Below, in pieces: positions 49,297 through 56,872 of a DNA stretch of 64,000 nt. The notes below the pieces were generated by a model that did no database searches, was not told the DNA's origin, and saw only the letters and a program-made list of their open reading frames with translations. Position numbers and translations under genes: made by a program. Position 1 is the first letter of the stretch, and the number at the start of each line of letters is the position of its first letter. Source of the stretch: Kiritimatiellia bacterium (GTDB lineage Bacteria > Verrucomicrobiota > Kiritimatiellia > RFP12 > UBA1067); the NCBI GenBank assembly GCA_017406465.1, contig JAFQYM010000027.1, positions 26,623 through 90,622 of the forward strand, given 5' to 3'.

Positions 49297-49676
49297 TTAG
49301 GGTCACTTTTAGGGTCTATTAGAGTCATTTAGGGTCACGGTAGCGTCTCAAGACCCTACCCGACCCTACTCGACTCTACCCGACCCTACCAGACCCTAAC
49401 CAGACTCTATCAGACCCTACCAGACCCTACCAGACCCTACCAGACCCTACCAGACCCTAACCAGACTCTATCAGACCCTACCAGACCCTACCAGACCCTA
49501 ACCAGACTCTATCAGACCCTACCCGACCCTACCAGACCCTACCAGACCCTACCAGACCCTAACCAGACTCTATCAGACCCTACCAGACCCTACCAGACCC
49601 TAACCAGACTCTATCAGACCCTACCAGACTCTAAAAGACCCTATCAGACTCTATCAGACTCTAAAAGACCCTAATA
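49297..49676. repeat. Large head-to-head decamer array
   Basis: About 38 units of ~10 bp. The left part has TTAGGGTC-type units (49297-49350); from ~49350 the orientation flips to GACCCTACCA / CAGACTCTAT units, with longer periods of the type (ACCAGACCCT)n-AACCAGACTCTATCAGACCCT. The stop codon of the four-helix-bundle gene (49671-49673) lies in the last unit. Fills most of the 600-bp gap upstream of the giant-protein operon. Confidence 0.9.
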
Positions 49677-50438
49677 CCCATAAATCCTCTTGACCTCCAT
49701 GATCTTCCTCGCCCGCTCCCTGTTGACCTCCATCATCGAGAGCCCATCAGTCTTAACATCCACCTTGCAATCAAAGCAGCGCCACTTATACTCCAAAACT
49801 CCATTACTACTCGTCGTCCCGTCACTCATAAGCTTGCCGCATTTAGGGCACTTCACGCCATAGCTCTTCGCCTCCTTCATCGCCGCATCACGATTTTTTG
49901 CTGCCGCCTCCTTGGCCGCCGGCTTCATCCGACCACGCAAGTCGCCAGACTCCTTAAACTGCTTCTCTAACGCCTCAAGCTGGCGATGGAGAAGGTAGTC
50001 TTCCTGCTTTAGCAGCACAATTGCCATATTGGCGACCACTTCACCATCCCTCTGCTCGGCGATGGCGAGATAGGGGGCGGAGTCGAGATGCTCCTTTGCG
50101 AAGTTGCGGAGCCATGTGATTTCTTTTCCATTCTTATTCCACTGCCTAAGTCGCCGAGTGCGGAGGTAGTCCTCGAAGTCAGTCAGGAGTTCCTTTAGAG
50201 AGGCCTTGGCGACATTGACGAGCTTGATTTCGGTTTCGGCGTTGGTGGAGGAGGCGGCGACGCCTTCGGCGATGTTTTGTTTGCCGCTGCGGGCGGCCTG
50301 GATCATTTGATCGACGGTGCGGTCGCCTTTAGTGAGATATTTTTGGCAGAAGTGGTAGGTTAGGTCGAAGATGACTGTTGCTTTTTTAAAGGTCAGGAGT
50401 TCCTTATAGTTGCCTCGATTTTTCAAGATGATGTTCAT
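49671..50438 (-). CDS. Four-helix-bundle protein with C-terminal suffix/zinc ribbon
   Basis: 255 aa. Residues ~10-125 match the four-helix-bundle family first described from 23S rRNA intervening sequences (QMIQAARSGKQNIAEGV, LVNVAKASLKELLTDFEDYL), which also includes the Avd accessory protein of diversity-generating retroelements. The suffix has a helical linker and a four-cysteine ribbon (Cys197, Cys200, Cys221, Cys224; CPKC...CFDC), as in proteins with the 'four helix bundle suffix' domain. The stop codon lies inside the decamer array and another array begins 18 bp before the start codon. No reverse transcriptase is nearby. The ribosome binding site AAGGA lies about 10 nt before ATG. Function unknown. 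Confidence 0.8.
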   Translation of the reverse strand: MNIILKNRGNYKELLTFKKATVIFDLTYHFCQKYLTKGDRTVDQMIQAARSGKQNIAEGVAASSTNAETEIKLVNVAKASLKELLTDFEDYLRTRRLRQWNKNGKEITWLRNFAKEHLDSAPYLAIAEQRDGEVVANMAIVLLKQEDYLLHRQLEALEKQFKESGDLRGRMKPAAKEAAAKNRDAAMKEAKSYGVKCPKCGKLMSDGTTSSNGVLEYKWRCFDCKVDVKTDGLSMMEVNRERARKIMEVKRIYGY

Positions 50439-50455
50439 TAGGACAGTTCCTTTTT

Positions 50456-50515
50456 TTAGGGTCAGTTAGGGTCGATTAGGGTCAGTTAGAGGCGATTAGA
50501 GGTGGGTAGAGGCGG
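50456..50515. repeat. Decamer array upstream of the four-helix-bundle gene
   Basis: TTAGGGTCAG / TTAGGGTCGA / TTAGAGGCGA units in near-perfect 10-bp phase, starting 18 bp before the gene's start codon. Together with the inverted array at 50791-50953 it makes a second head-to-head set with a ~275-bp middle. Confidence 0.8.
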
Positions 50516-50648
50516 TTGGTGTTGGGGTTAGAGGCGGTTGTCTATTTGCAGTTTTGTTTAGGGTTGGTGATTGGAGTTAGAGTTGGGTTGGTTGGTGTTG
50601 GGGTTAGAGCTGGTTGTCTATTTGCAGTTTTGTTTAGGGTTGGTGATT
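50514..50648. repeat. Two 59-bp direct repeats
   Basis: 50514-50572 and 50590-50648 are direct copies with two mismatches, 76 bp apart, containing TCTATTTGCAGTTTTG. They lie between the two halves of the second decamer array. No coding potential seen. Confidence 0.85.
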
Positions 50649-50790
50649 AGGAGGTTAGGATCGAGTAGGGTTTTAGAGTCTGATGGTTCAATTGCGCTTA
50701 TATGATACCATAGAAAGGCAGAGTGAAATGAGTTATGAATGGGTTTTTATTGGGTCTTTTTTGACCCACAGCAACTATCCACCTATCTAT

Positions 50791-50953
50791 TTACTCGCCC
50801 CTACTCGACTCTACCCGACCCTAACCCGACCCTATCAGACCTTAATCGACTCTACTCGACCCTATCAGACCTTAATCGACTCTAATCGACCCTATCAGAC
50901 CTTAATCGACTCTAATCGACCCTATCAGACCTTAATCGACTCTACTCGACCCT
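50791..50953. repeat. Decamer array with 30-bp higher-order unit
   Basis: GACTCTA/GACCCTA-type decamers. From 50831 to 50950 a 30-bp higher-order unit (CCTATCAGAC + CTTAATCGAC + TCTANTCGAC) is repeated four times with one variable base. It ends 22 bp past the stop codon of the AAA ATPase gene. Confidence 0.9.
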
Positions 50954-50974
50954 GCCGTCCCCAAACTTCAACCA

Positions 50975-52183
50975 TTAGTACAAAAAGCCAAAGAGCCAAA
51001 GCGGTATTTTGTTTCCGATTCCTGTTTCGACGCCATCGTTGACGACATAGCTGTCAGGAACATCCTTTATCTGCATAAAACCCTTGCCTCTGCCTCCTAC
51101 CTCGAAAAGGTGCCGTCCATCGACAAGGAAGTCCCCCTGCGGCGGATAGGAGACTTTGTGCCCTGCACAGCGAAGCTGGTTGAGGAAAAACGTCTCCCGA
51201 ACCGTCCCGCTGTTTGTTCCAACCGTAAGCGCATGCATGATATTTGTATTGTCGCAGTATATCTTGTCCGGGCGAGAGAGGTTCCCAAGACTCGCAGACT
51301 TTGACGACAACAAGGAAAGTATGCCCGCACGCTCAAGCGCGTAAAGTATCTTAAGCCCTTGGTTCCTGTCTGTCTCGAGTTGTGCATACAGTTCGTTCAT
51401 CTTCGGAACCTGCGGACAGGACTCCGCAAGAATCATGAGCATCTTTTTTGCCTTCATGACGGTCGCGAGCGTGACTTCTTCCGTCTCTGGCCAGTCCCGT
51501 TCCAGCATTTGCGACACAATCTGCGAAATGCGCTCATGATATCCGCCGCGTGCAGACTTGTAGAACGGATAGTATCCTCCTTCAAGATACTTTCCGAAAT
51601 GCTTAAGGACCTTGGCTTTCGAAACAATCTCCCGCGCGATGACTCGATGGTTTTTAAGGATTTCTTCGAGCGAATGCTTTTCAAACCTGCCGACCCCCTC
51701 GAATTCAAGGAACTCGCGGAACGAAAGTCCTTTCAGCTCGTATGTCCGTTGGCGCCTCGACAAATCCCCGCCGCCCGCGTTCAACTTCATCAGCGAAGAA
51801 CCACTGTAAACGACCTTCATCTTTGGATAGTCGTCATATATGTTCTTCACAAGCGTCTGCCACGGCTTGAAGTAGTGTACCTCGTCAAGAAACAGCCGTT
51901 CGAAGCCGTTGTTATGCAGCCACTCGACAACATCGAGAGGGCTGTGGTTGGCGAACCAAAGACTATCGAGTGAAACATAGAACGACTTGGCGCACTCTGC
52001 GGGATGCTCCTTGAGATACTGGAGCATCATTGTCGTCTTGCCCGTTCCTTTCGCGCCCTTTATGCACACAAGACGGTCGTCCCAGTCTATCTCCGCGTAA
52101 AGCGGCCTATGGTGCATCGTATCTGTCTCCTCAAGGCGTCGATCAAGCGCCGCCGCCAACGGTGCCATTTCACTATCTTCCAT
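50975..52183 (-). CDS. AAA ATPase with DUF4143-type C-terminus
   Basis: 402 aa. The N-terminal AAA_14-type ATPase has Walker A GAKGTGKT (43-50), Walker B RLFLDEVHYF (97-101) and the YSGSSL sensor segment; LKGLSFREFLEFEG is typical of this family. The C-terminal half (FFLNQLRCAG, GDFLVDGRHLFEVGGRGKG) resembles DUF4143. Such proteins are widespread in bacteria and archaea and their role is unknown. ATG 52183 has a GGGGGTG ribosome binding site. Repeats at 52202-52245 between its -10 box and start codon suggest self-regulation. Confidence 0.85.
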   Translation of the reverse strand: MEDSEMAPLAAALDRRLEETDTMHHRPLYAEIDWDDRLVCIKGAKGTGKTTMMLQYLKEHPAECAKSFYVSLDSLWFANHSPLDVVEWLHNNGFERLFLDEVHYFKPWQTLVKNIYDDYPKMKVVYSGSSLMKLNAGGGDLSRRQRTYELKGLSFREFLEFEGVGRFEKHSLEEILKNHRVIAREIVSKAKVLKHFGKYLEGGYYPFYKSARGGYHERISQIVSQMLERDWPETEEVTLATVMKAKKMLMILAESCPQVPKMNELYAQLETDRNQGLKILYALERAGILSLLSSKSASLGNLSRPDKIYCDNTNIMHALTVGTNSGTVRETFFLNQLRCAGHKVSYPPQGDFLVDGRHLFEVGGRGKGFMQIKDVPDSYVVNDGVETGIGNKIPLWLFGFLY

Positions 52184-52201
52184 ATCACCCCCTCATAATG
52201 G

Positions 52202-52245
52202 TTCCAAACATTTTTTAATTGCCAAAAAAGTGTTTCCAAACATTT
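52202..52245 (-). promoter_or_regulatory. Direct-repeat operator of the AAA/DUF4143 gene
   Basis: Two identical 12-bp direct repeats TTCCAAACATTT (52202-52213, 52234-52245) with a degenerate middle copy (TTGCCAAAAAA, 52219-52229). They cover the expected transcription start (~52246) and the leader up to the ribosome binding site. Confidence 0.6.
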
Positions 52246-52252
52246 CACAAAA

Positions 52253-52281
52253 ATTATACCATTATTCCCAGAAGGGTGCAA
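52253..52281 (-). promoter_or_regulatory. Promoter of the AAA/DUF4143 gene
   Basis: Minus strand: TTGCAC (52281-52276), 17-bp spacer, TATAAT (52258-52253) with the TGG extension. Confidence 0.7.
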
Positions 52282-52290
52282 GCCCCCCTA

Positions 52291-52321
52291 AAACAAAAAC
52301 CCGCGGCGTTTCTGCCGCGGG
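52291..52321 (-). terminator. Rho-independent terminator, copy 1
   Basis: Stem CCCGCGGC / GCCGCGGG (52300-52321) with 6-nt loop, followed on the minus strand by GTTTTTGTTT. Lies after the HigA-like gene. Near-identical copies at 52905 and 53665. Confidence 0.85.
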
Positions 52322-52348
52322 CGTTGATCCATTCTGATCTAATGGAAG

Positions 52349-52642
52349 TCATCCAGCTATTGCAGGTGATACGCGGATGGTCAGACCTAACGCATCAAGC
52401 ACACGCATTACCGTCGCCATAGTCGGATTACCACCGGGCGCAAAAGCTCGATAGAGATTCTCCCTGCCGACTTTTGCCTTGCGCGCAACTTTGCTCATGC
52501 CTTCGGCCCTTGCTACATCGCCAAGTGCAACAGTCAGAAACTCGGGGTCGTTCTCCTCGATGGCTGCTTCAATATAGGCGGCACGCGCCTCGGGCGTCTT
52601 AAGGGACTCAGTAACATCCCAGTTGTACAGTTTTGTTTTCAC
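52349..52642 (-). CDS. HigA/addiction-module antidote-type HTH regulator without toxin
   Basis: 97 aa. Matches the addiction module antidote family: TPEARAAYIEAAIEE...DPEFLTVALGDVARAEGMSKVARKAKVGRENLYRAF, with an Xre-type helix-turn-helix in the middle and the usual ALGLTIRV near the end. The RelE/HigB-type toxin that normally precedes it is missing; the 288 bp upstream hold only hairpins and nonamer repeats. It may be an orphan remnant or may control another gene. Confidence 0.8.
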   Translation of the reverse strand: MKTKLYNWDVTESLKTPEARAAYIEAAIEENDPEFLTVALGDVARAEGMSKVARKAKVGRENLYRAFAPGGNPTMATVMRVLDALGLTIRVSPAIAG

Positions 52643-52762
52643 AATGTCCTTCAGCTTACTGTACCACTTTGTGTCAATGCCTTGTCTGCCTTACTGTTTT
52701 CATGGCGCATATTGTAGCATATATATCACAATCTGGTCAAGAGACACCGATTCATTTTCTCG

Positions 52763-52880
52763 CCGCGAAACCTCGCGGCGCTCTCAAATCGCCGCGCTTG
52801 TTGCGCGGCGTAAAGAAGTTGTTTTTACAAGTTGTTCCAGTTGTTTCCCCATACACGCTCTACATGTTCTACACGGCTGA
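52763..52880. repeat. Tandem hairpins and nonamer repeats in the gap before the HigA-like gene
   Basis: Two GC-rich hairpins, CGCCGCG...CGCGGCG and CGCCGCGC...GCGCGGCG (~52764-52811), then GTTGTTCCA-type and ACACGCTCT/ACATGTTCT/ACACGGCTG nonamers (52852-52878). No gene is seen in 52643-52904. Confidence 0.6.
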
Positions 52881-52895
52881 AAACTCTCATCACCA

Positions 52896-52926
52896 AAACA
52901 AAAACCCGCGGCGTTTCTGCCGCGGG
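52896..52926 (-). terminator. Rho-independent terminator, copy 2
   Basis: Same stem-loop as at 52300 (CCCGCGGC / GCCGCGGG, 52905-52926) followed by a U-rich tract on the minus strand, 4 bp after the VapC-like stop codon. Confidence 0.85.
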
Positions 52927-52930
52927 CAAG

Positions 52931-53332
52931 TTAGCCAACAACTCTCTCCAGCAATGGCACATTGCCAAAGTGAGCATCTAACGAATACACCACTGCCCCC
53001 TTCGCGATCGCACATGCAGCAATCCACAAATCATTCTGCGGTATTGGCGTTCCGTTCTTCTTGAGGACCCTGAAGATGCGGGCATAGGCATCTGCTATGT
53101 CCTCGGACATCTCTACAACCTTCACCGCCTCATCCTCCAGAAATGAATCCAGCATAGACAACTGAATGCGCCCAGCATTGGTATCGGGATCTGCCCCGGC
53201 CTTATACTCGCCGATAACGATTGTCGGTACAACGACCGTCTCATACCCCGCAATATTCTTCGCTATCCGGTCATCGCCGCGAAGAAACCTTATGAGGACA
53301 TTCGTATCAAGAAGGAGAGATTTCATTTCCAC
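52931..53332 (-). CDS. PIN-domain toxin, VapC-like
   Basis: 133 aa. PIN-domain ribonuclease: the acidic residues appear in LLLDTNVLIRFL, VIGEYKAG, NDLWIAACAI and YSLDAHF. It overlaps the antitoxin-like gene by 10 bp. Forms a toxin-antitoxin pair, probably cleaving RNA when free. The pair ends with its own strong terminator, making a self-contained cassette. Confidence 0.9.
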   Translation of the reverse strand: MEMKSLLLDTNVLIRFLRGDDRIAKNIAGYETVVVPTIVIGEYKAGADPDTNAGRIQLSMLDSFLEDEAVKVVEMSEDIADAYARIFRVLKKNGTPIPQNDLWIAACAIAKGAVVYSLDAHFGNVPLLERVVG

Positions 53333-53586
53333 ATTTCCTCGTCGATTGTCGAAAACGCCTTCTGGCTCTCCTCAAGCTCCTTGCAGTCGACATCTTTCAG
53401 GGCTCCGCAGAATCTCGCAAGATTATTCTGCGGCATTGACGACGAACGGCGTCTGACGAATCCCACCACAGGCGCAATAATTTCCTTTAGTGCGGCGTTT
53501 ACGCTCTGTCCTCTCTTTGCAGAATAGGCACGAATGGCCTCAATAAAATCTTTCTCTGCTCGAAATGTAAGTGCCGCAACATGCAT
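53323..53586 (-). CDS. Ribbon-helix-helix-type antitoxin, VapB-like
   Basis: 87 aa. The N-terminus (ALTFRAEKDFIEAIRAYSAKRGQSVNAALKEI) looks like a ribbon-helix-helix DNA-binding fold and the C-terminus is a charged toxin-binding tail. AAGGAG lies before ATG 53586. The TGCAT-rich region just upstream is the likely operator. Confidence 0.75.
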   Translation of the reverse strand: MHVAALTFRAEKDFIEAIRAYSAKRGQSVNAALKEIIAPVVGFVRRRSSSMPQNNLARFCGALKDVDCKELEESQKAFSTIDEEMWK

Positions 53587-53597
53587 GTTTTTCTCCT

Positions 53598-53639
53598 TGC
53601 ATCATTTTATGCATCATATTATTGCATAATAATGCATCA
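53598..53639 (-). promoter_or_regulatory. TGCAT operator repeats of the toxin-antitoxin pair
   Basis: Four TGCATCA/TGCATAA sequences spaced 12, 13 and 10 bp between the ribosome binding site and upstream DNA of the antitoxin gene; TGCA is itself palindromic. Typical of autoregulated toxin-antitoxin promoters. Confidence 0.6.
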
Positions 53640-53655
53640 CTGTCAATAGCCCCCG

Positions 53656-53685
53656 AAACAAAAACCCGCGGCGTTCTGCCGCGGG
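53656..53685 (-). terminator. Rho-independent terminator, copy 3
   Basis: CCCGCGGC / GCCGCGGG stem (53665-53685, 5-nt loop) with a U-rich tract, after the secreted protein gene. Also preceded by AACAAAGC on the minus strand, which extends the stem. Confidence 0.85.
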
Positions 53686-53714
53686 CTTTGTTTTAGGTCC
53701 TATCGAACTATGCC

Positions 53715-55268
53715 TTAGTCAGCATTTTCAATGGCAATCGCAACCTTGTAGAATTCGCTTGTCTCAGAGCCAGAACCAGAACCAGGCGCGAAGCCAGCTG
53801 CCTCTGTAGCCGAGCCAAGCACATAGGTCGCCTTCGCCTCTGCCGGCCATTCAGCCGTAAGCGATGCCTTCTCATAGACCTTGAGCGTCACCTTGTAGGT
53901 GGTGGTGACATCAAGCGACACCTTAACCTTGCCTTCGGAAGTAAACTCAATAGTCGCATTAAGCTCTTCGATGTCACCAGTCTCCTCGTTGAAGAGGCCG
54001 AGCGCATACGCCTGAGCATAGGTCATGCCAGATGCCGCATCAGCAACATCGCCGAGCGTCTTGCCCGTGGGCAGCTTCGCCTCAAGAGCCGCCTTAGTCG
54101 TCGGATCAATCGTGAAGGTCTTGCCGGTTTCGCCGCCATCGAAGTCGCCAGTGCCGCTGCCGGACGCAATCGACCAGTCGACGTTATAGTCTTCGGTGCT
54201 GCCGCCAATCCATGCATAGCCGACGAAGAGCTTGAACGTTGTGGTATAGTTGTCAGCCAAAGTCTGCGTGGGCTCATCTCCATCCAGCTCAAACGCCACA
54301 CCCTCAAGGTCCTCATCGTATGTCACACCAGTCTTCGGTGTGCCATCTGCAACAAGACCAAGCTTAGCCGTAGGAATTGTGACCTCAATCGGATCGATAT
54401 CAGCACCCTGCGTGAACGCGATGTTATCAACGGCACCCGAACCCTGGAAGGAAAGGGCGGTGATTTCTCCTGCGCTCGGGCGCCCCTTCCGGAGAAGGCT
54501 CGGGAAAATGGAATAATTATTCGCCGTCATATACCTCTGCGCACGCGCATTAAGCACATAGTCCCCGACATACTCCTCGTTAATCGGACAAGTCGCTGTC
54601 GCAACGGCAGTACCGTCAATAAAGACCACAAAGCCATCACCCAATGCGCCAGTATCTTCACTGTCAATCTCCTTAAGAGCTTTTACCTGAAGACGATGCC
54701 ACGAGTTGTTTTCAAGTTTTGTGGCTGTCGCATAATTTGTGGCAACAACCGACAACCCCATATCATCGTTCACAAACCCAGCCGTGATCATTAGTGTGCA
54801 CTGCGTCGGATCCGCTTCATTGTCAGCAAGCCAGATGCAGAGCTTGTCGCCACCATCAACATCGGGCGTAGGCGGAGTTTCAGGGTCGGCCGCCGTGAAC
54901 TGAACGAGCGTGTCGATATAGAGGCCGTCGCCAATATCAACCGCAGTGCCACCCGCCTGGGCATAGCGCGAAATCAGCGGCGCACTATCAAGCTTGAGAT
55001 ATTGGGAATTACCATCAGCCACCTCGTATTCGCCGTTCCAATTGGAGATGACGGCAACGCCAGATTCGAGGTCGGCAATCTCCAGCCAGACTTTCGTTTC
55101 CACTTCGGCTAGATTACCAGCATCGTCCTTGCCCGTGTCAAGGTCATTGCCCGCCACATAAGCGGCAGTCTCAAACCCCGTGCCCGTATTGAGCGGATCA
55201 CCGTTAGCCGCGCCAACCGCGAAAACCGCAACCGCCGTAACTGACAATATTGTCATTAGTTTTTTCAT
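53715..55268 (-). CDS. Exported protein with LamG-like N-terminal half
   Basis: 517 aa. Signal peptide MKKLMTILSVTAVAVFAVGAANG. The N-terminal half has the strand pattern of concanavalin-like lectins (GFETAAYVAG, ISRYAQ, LYIDTLVQFTA, SWHRLQVKALKE, GFVVFIDGTAVATA, ALSFQGSGAVDNIAF). The C-terminal half has repeated short beta modules and no known anchor. ATG 55268 is chosen for the GGGAG ribosome binding site and because the signal peptide starts there. It has its own promoter and terminator. Function unknown; secreted glycan binding is possible. Confidence 0.75.
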   Translation of the reverse strand: MKKLMTILSVTAVAVFAVGAANGDPLNTGTGFETAAYVAGNDLDTGKDDAGNLAEVETKVWLEIADLESGVAVISNWNGEYEVADGNSQYLKLDSAPLISRYAQAGGTAVDIGDGLYIDTLVQFTAADPETPPTPDVDGGDKLCIWLADNEADPTQCTLMITAGFVNDDMGLSVVATNYATATKLENNSWHRLQVKALKEIDSEDTGALGDGFVVFIDGTAVATATCPINEEYVGDYVLNARAQRYMTANNYSIFPSLLRKGRPSAGEITALSFQGSGAVDNIAFTQGADIDPIEVTIPTAKLGLVADGTPKTGVTYDEDLEGVAFELDGDEPTQTLADNYTTTFKLFVGYAWIGGSTEDYNVDWSIASGSGTGDFDGGETGKTFTIDPTTKAALEAKLPTGKTLGDVADAASGMTYAQAYALGLFNEETGDIEELNATIEFTSEGKVKVSLDVTTTYKVTLKVYEKASLTAEWPAEAKATYVLGSATEAAGFAPGSGSGSETSEFYKVAIAIENAD

Positions 55269-55325
55269 GTTCTTTACTCCCTTTTGTCTTTGAAATTTAT
55301 TGTGCATTTTTCCCAGACACCACGT

Positions 55326-55354
55326 ATGATACCATATTCTCCTCTCCCCCGCAA
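55326..55354 (-). promoter_or_regulatory. Promoter of the exported LamG-like protein
   Basis: Minus strand: TTGCGG (55354-55349), 17-bp spacer, TATCAT (55331-55326) with TGG extension, ~60 bp before the start codon. Confidence 0.6.
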
Positions 55355-55432
55355 GGGGGAAAATAAAAAAATTTTCACCCGTCTGGGGGAAGAGTTTTCA
55401 GGGGGCAGGGGGCAGGGGTCAGGAGTCAGGGG
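55350..55432. repeat. 55-bp dispersed repeat followed by AGGGGTC heptamers
   Basis: 55350-55404 matches 58633-58687 (GGGGGAAAATAAAAAAATTT-like start, TCACCCG, GGGGGAAGAGTTTT). It is followed by five 7-bp units (AGGGGGC twice, AGGGGTC, AGGAGTC, AGGGGTC) that run into the stop codon of the first DUF234-type ATPase gene. Confidence 0.75.
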
Positions 55433-56758
55433 TCACATATCCTTGCATGAGATTCCAAGTACGCGGCCGAGCTTGGCTCTTTCTGCGGGATTCTTTGTGA
55501 AGAACGCCTCCACTTTCTTATTGAGCGCCCCCATGTTCAACCTCTCCGCATCGGTCTTGACCTCGTAGAAATCAAGCCGCCCATCCCTGGCATCCTCGCA
55601 GACGATATCGATTTCGTTTTCACCCTTTCTATCCCACCACCCGGCGATCTTGCGATAGTGCGACTCTGCGGCGAACTTCCAGTGAAAGTACCTTTCCAGC
55701 GCATAACCGGCAAAAGTGCTGAAGTCGCGTTTGACGATGACACGCAAATCATCGAGCCGCTTCAGTTCGATCATGTCGGAATACCCGAACACAAACCTGA
55801 ACCAAAAGCGGAAGAAGCAGTCGTTGATCTGGTAGACGCAGTTCTTGTTCGCCGTTTTCTCGAACAGCGGGCGCCTCTTGGCAATAAGGCCATACTGTGT
55901 CTCAAGCCGCGTCAGATATCCCCCCACTTCCATTCCAACTTCGTTGACGATCTGCGCGTACGTCGTTCGCCCCGATGCGATTGCGGCAAGGATTGTAAAA
56001 TAGGTGCCATATTCCTTGCCAAACTCGTCAGCAAGAATCGTGCGGCCTTCGTCAATGAAGGACGTTATGCCGCCAAACACGGTGTCAATCATGGCGTCGC
56101 GAGTCGTAGCCCCGCTTTCCATCAGCAACTCGACATAGCGGGGAACACCGCCCGAAATGGCCCATAGCGCGAGAAGATCCTCATTTGAATAATGAGGACT
56201 AAAATCGAAGAGTATATTCTTAAGCACAGACGTCTCGAACGCCACAACGTCAAGTCGTCCTGTATTTCGGCCATAAAGCGGCTGGGAGTCATCAAAAAAA
56301 ATCTTGTTCATCAATCGGTTGACGCTTCCGCAGACGACAAGGTTTATCTTTGAATCAGAATGGTATCGATCCCAGATTCCTGCCATCTCTGCATAGATCG
56401 AGTCGTCAACCTGGTCAAATTCCTGGAACTCGTCGAGCACGAGCGTAAAGGGGCGCGACACCGATTCTTTAATCAAATCCTCAAAGAGATCAGCAAACCG
56501 CTCGCAGCGACCTCTTATCGCGATGCCAAGGACTCGCTCTGCCTCGCGTTGGTGGTTTTCACACTGAACCTTCTCTGTTTTTTTCGTGATGACAAGGTGA
56601 ACGTATGGGGAAACACCATCATCAAATGCTTGGCGGATTAGTTGTGTCTTCCCAATACGACGACGTCCCGTCACCACGGTAAAACGCGCAAACTTGCGCG
56701 AAATATCGCGTTGCTTTCTTAATTCACCAATTTCTTTCTCTCGCCCATAAAATTTCAT
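55433..56758 (-). CDS. AAA ATPase with DUF234/PD-(D/E)XK-like C-terminus, paralogue 1
   Basis: 441 aa. Walker A GRRRIGKT (31-38), Walker B LVLDEFQE (106-113), sensor region INLVVCGSVNRLM, a winged-helix stretch and a C-terminal nuclease-like motif GENEIDIV...FYEVKT (D...ExK). Paralogous to 57201-58529 and 62231-63556. ATG 56758 (MKFYGREKEI) is chosen for GGAGGTGGGG directly upstream and alignment with paralogues. Three 15-bp repeats separate the -10 box from the ribosome binding site. The stop codon touches heptamer repeats. Function unknown; such ATPases are often found beside mobile or defence genes. Confidence 0.85.
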   Translation of the reverse strand: MKFYGREKEIGELRKQRDISRKFARFTVVTGRRRIGKTQLIRQAFDDGVSPYVHLVITKKTEKVQCENHQREAERVLGIAIRGRCERFADLFEDLIKESVSRPFTLVLDEFQEFDQVDDSIYAEMAGIWDRYHSDSKINLVVCGSVNRLMNKIFFDDSQPLYGRNTGRLDVVAFETSVLKNILFDFSPHYSNEDLLALWAISGGVPRYVELLMESGATTRDAMIDTVFGGITSFIDEGRTILADEFGKEYGTYFTILAAIASGRTTYAQIVNEVGMEVGGYLTRLETQYGLIAKRRPLFEKTANKNCVYQINDCFFRFWFRFVFGYSDMIELKRLDDLRVIVKRDFSTFAGYALERYFHWKFAAESHYRKIAGWWDRKGENEIDIVCEDARDGRLDFYEVKTDAERLNMGALNKKVEAFFTKNPAERAKLGRVLGISCKDM

Positions 56759-56770
56759 CCCCACCTCCCA

Positions 56771-56815
56771 TATAGCAACCATTCCGTTGCCAACCACTTG
56801 GTTGCCAACCGCCCG
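56771..56815 (-). promoter_or_regulatory. Triple 15-bp operator of ATPase paralogue 1
   Basis: Three tandem 15-bp units, two with GTTGCCAACC (56786, 56801) and a degenerate one with GCAACCA (56771). Located between the -10 box and the ribosome binding site, covering the expected transcription start. Confidence 0.7.
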
Positions 56816-56817
56816 TT

Positions 56818-56847
56818 AGTATACCAAAGCTTTCGCATTCTTGGCAA
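56818..56847 (-). promoter_or_regulatory. Promoter of ATPase paralogue 1
   Basis: Minus strand: TTGCCA (56847-56842), 18-bp spacer, TATACT (56823-56818) with TGG extension. Confidence 0.65.
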
Positions 56848-56872
56848 GGGGCAATTTTTTAGGGGTCAGGGG

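Noticed and set aside
49671..50438. Diversity-generating retroelement (Avd-like protein plus repeats)
   Set aside because: No reverse transcriptase, template repeat or variable repeat is visible; only the distant Avd relationship remains.
49297..50953. CRISPR array
   Set aside because: Units are 10 bp in direct contact with no unique spacers, orientation flips, and no cas genes are present.
50683..51042. Plus-strand reading frame with TRPYQTLIDS repeats
   Set aside because: It is simply the translation of the decamer array and its flanks; no start signals, and it overlaps the end of the AAA gene.
56360..56641. Plus-strand small protein opposite the first DUF234-type ATPase
   Set aside because: No ribosome binding site or homology seen; parallel shadows appear opposite the other two paralogues.
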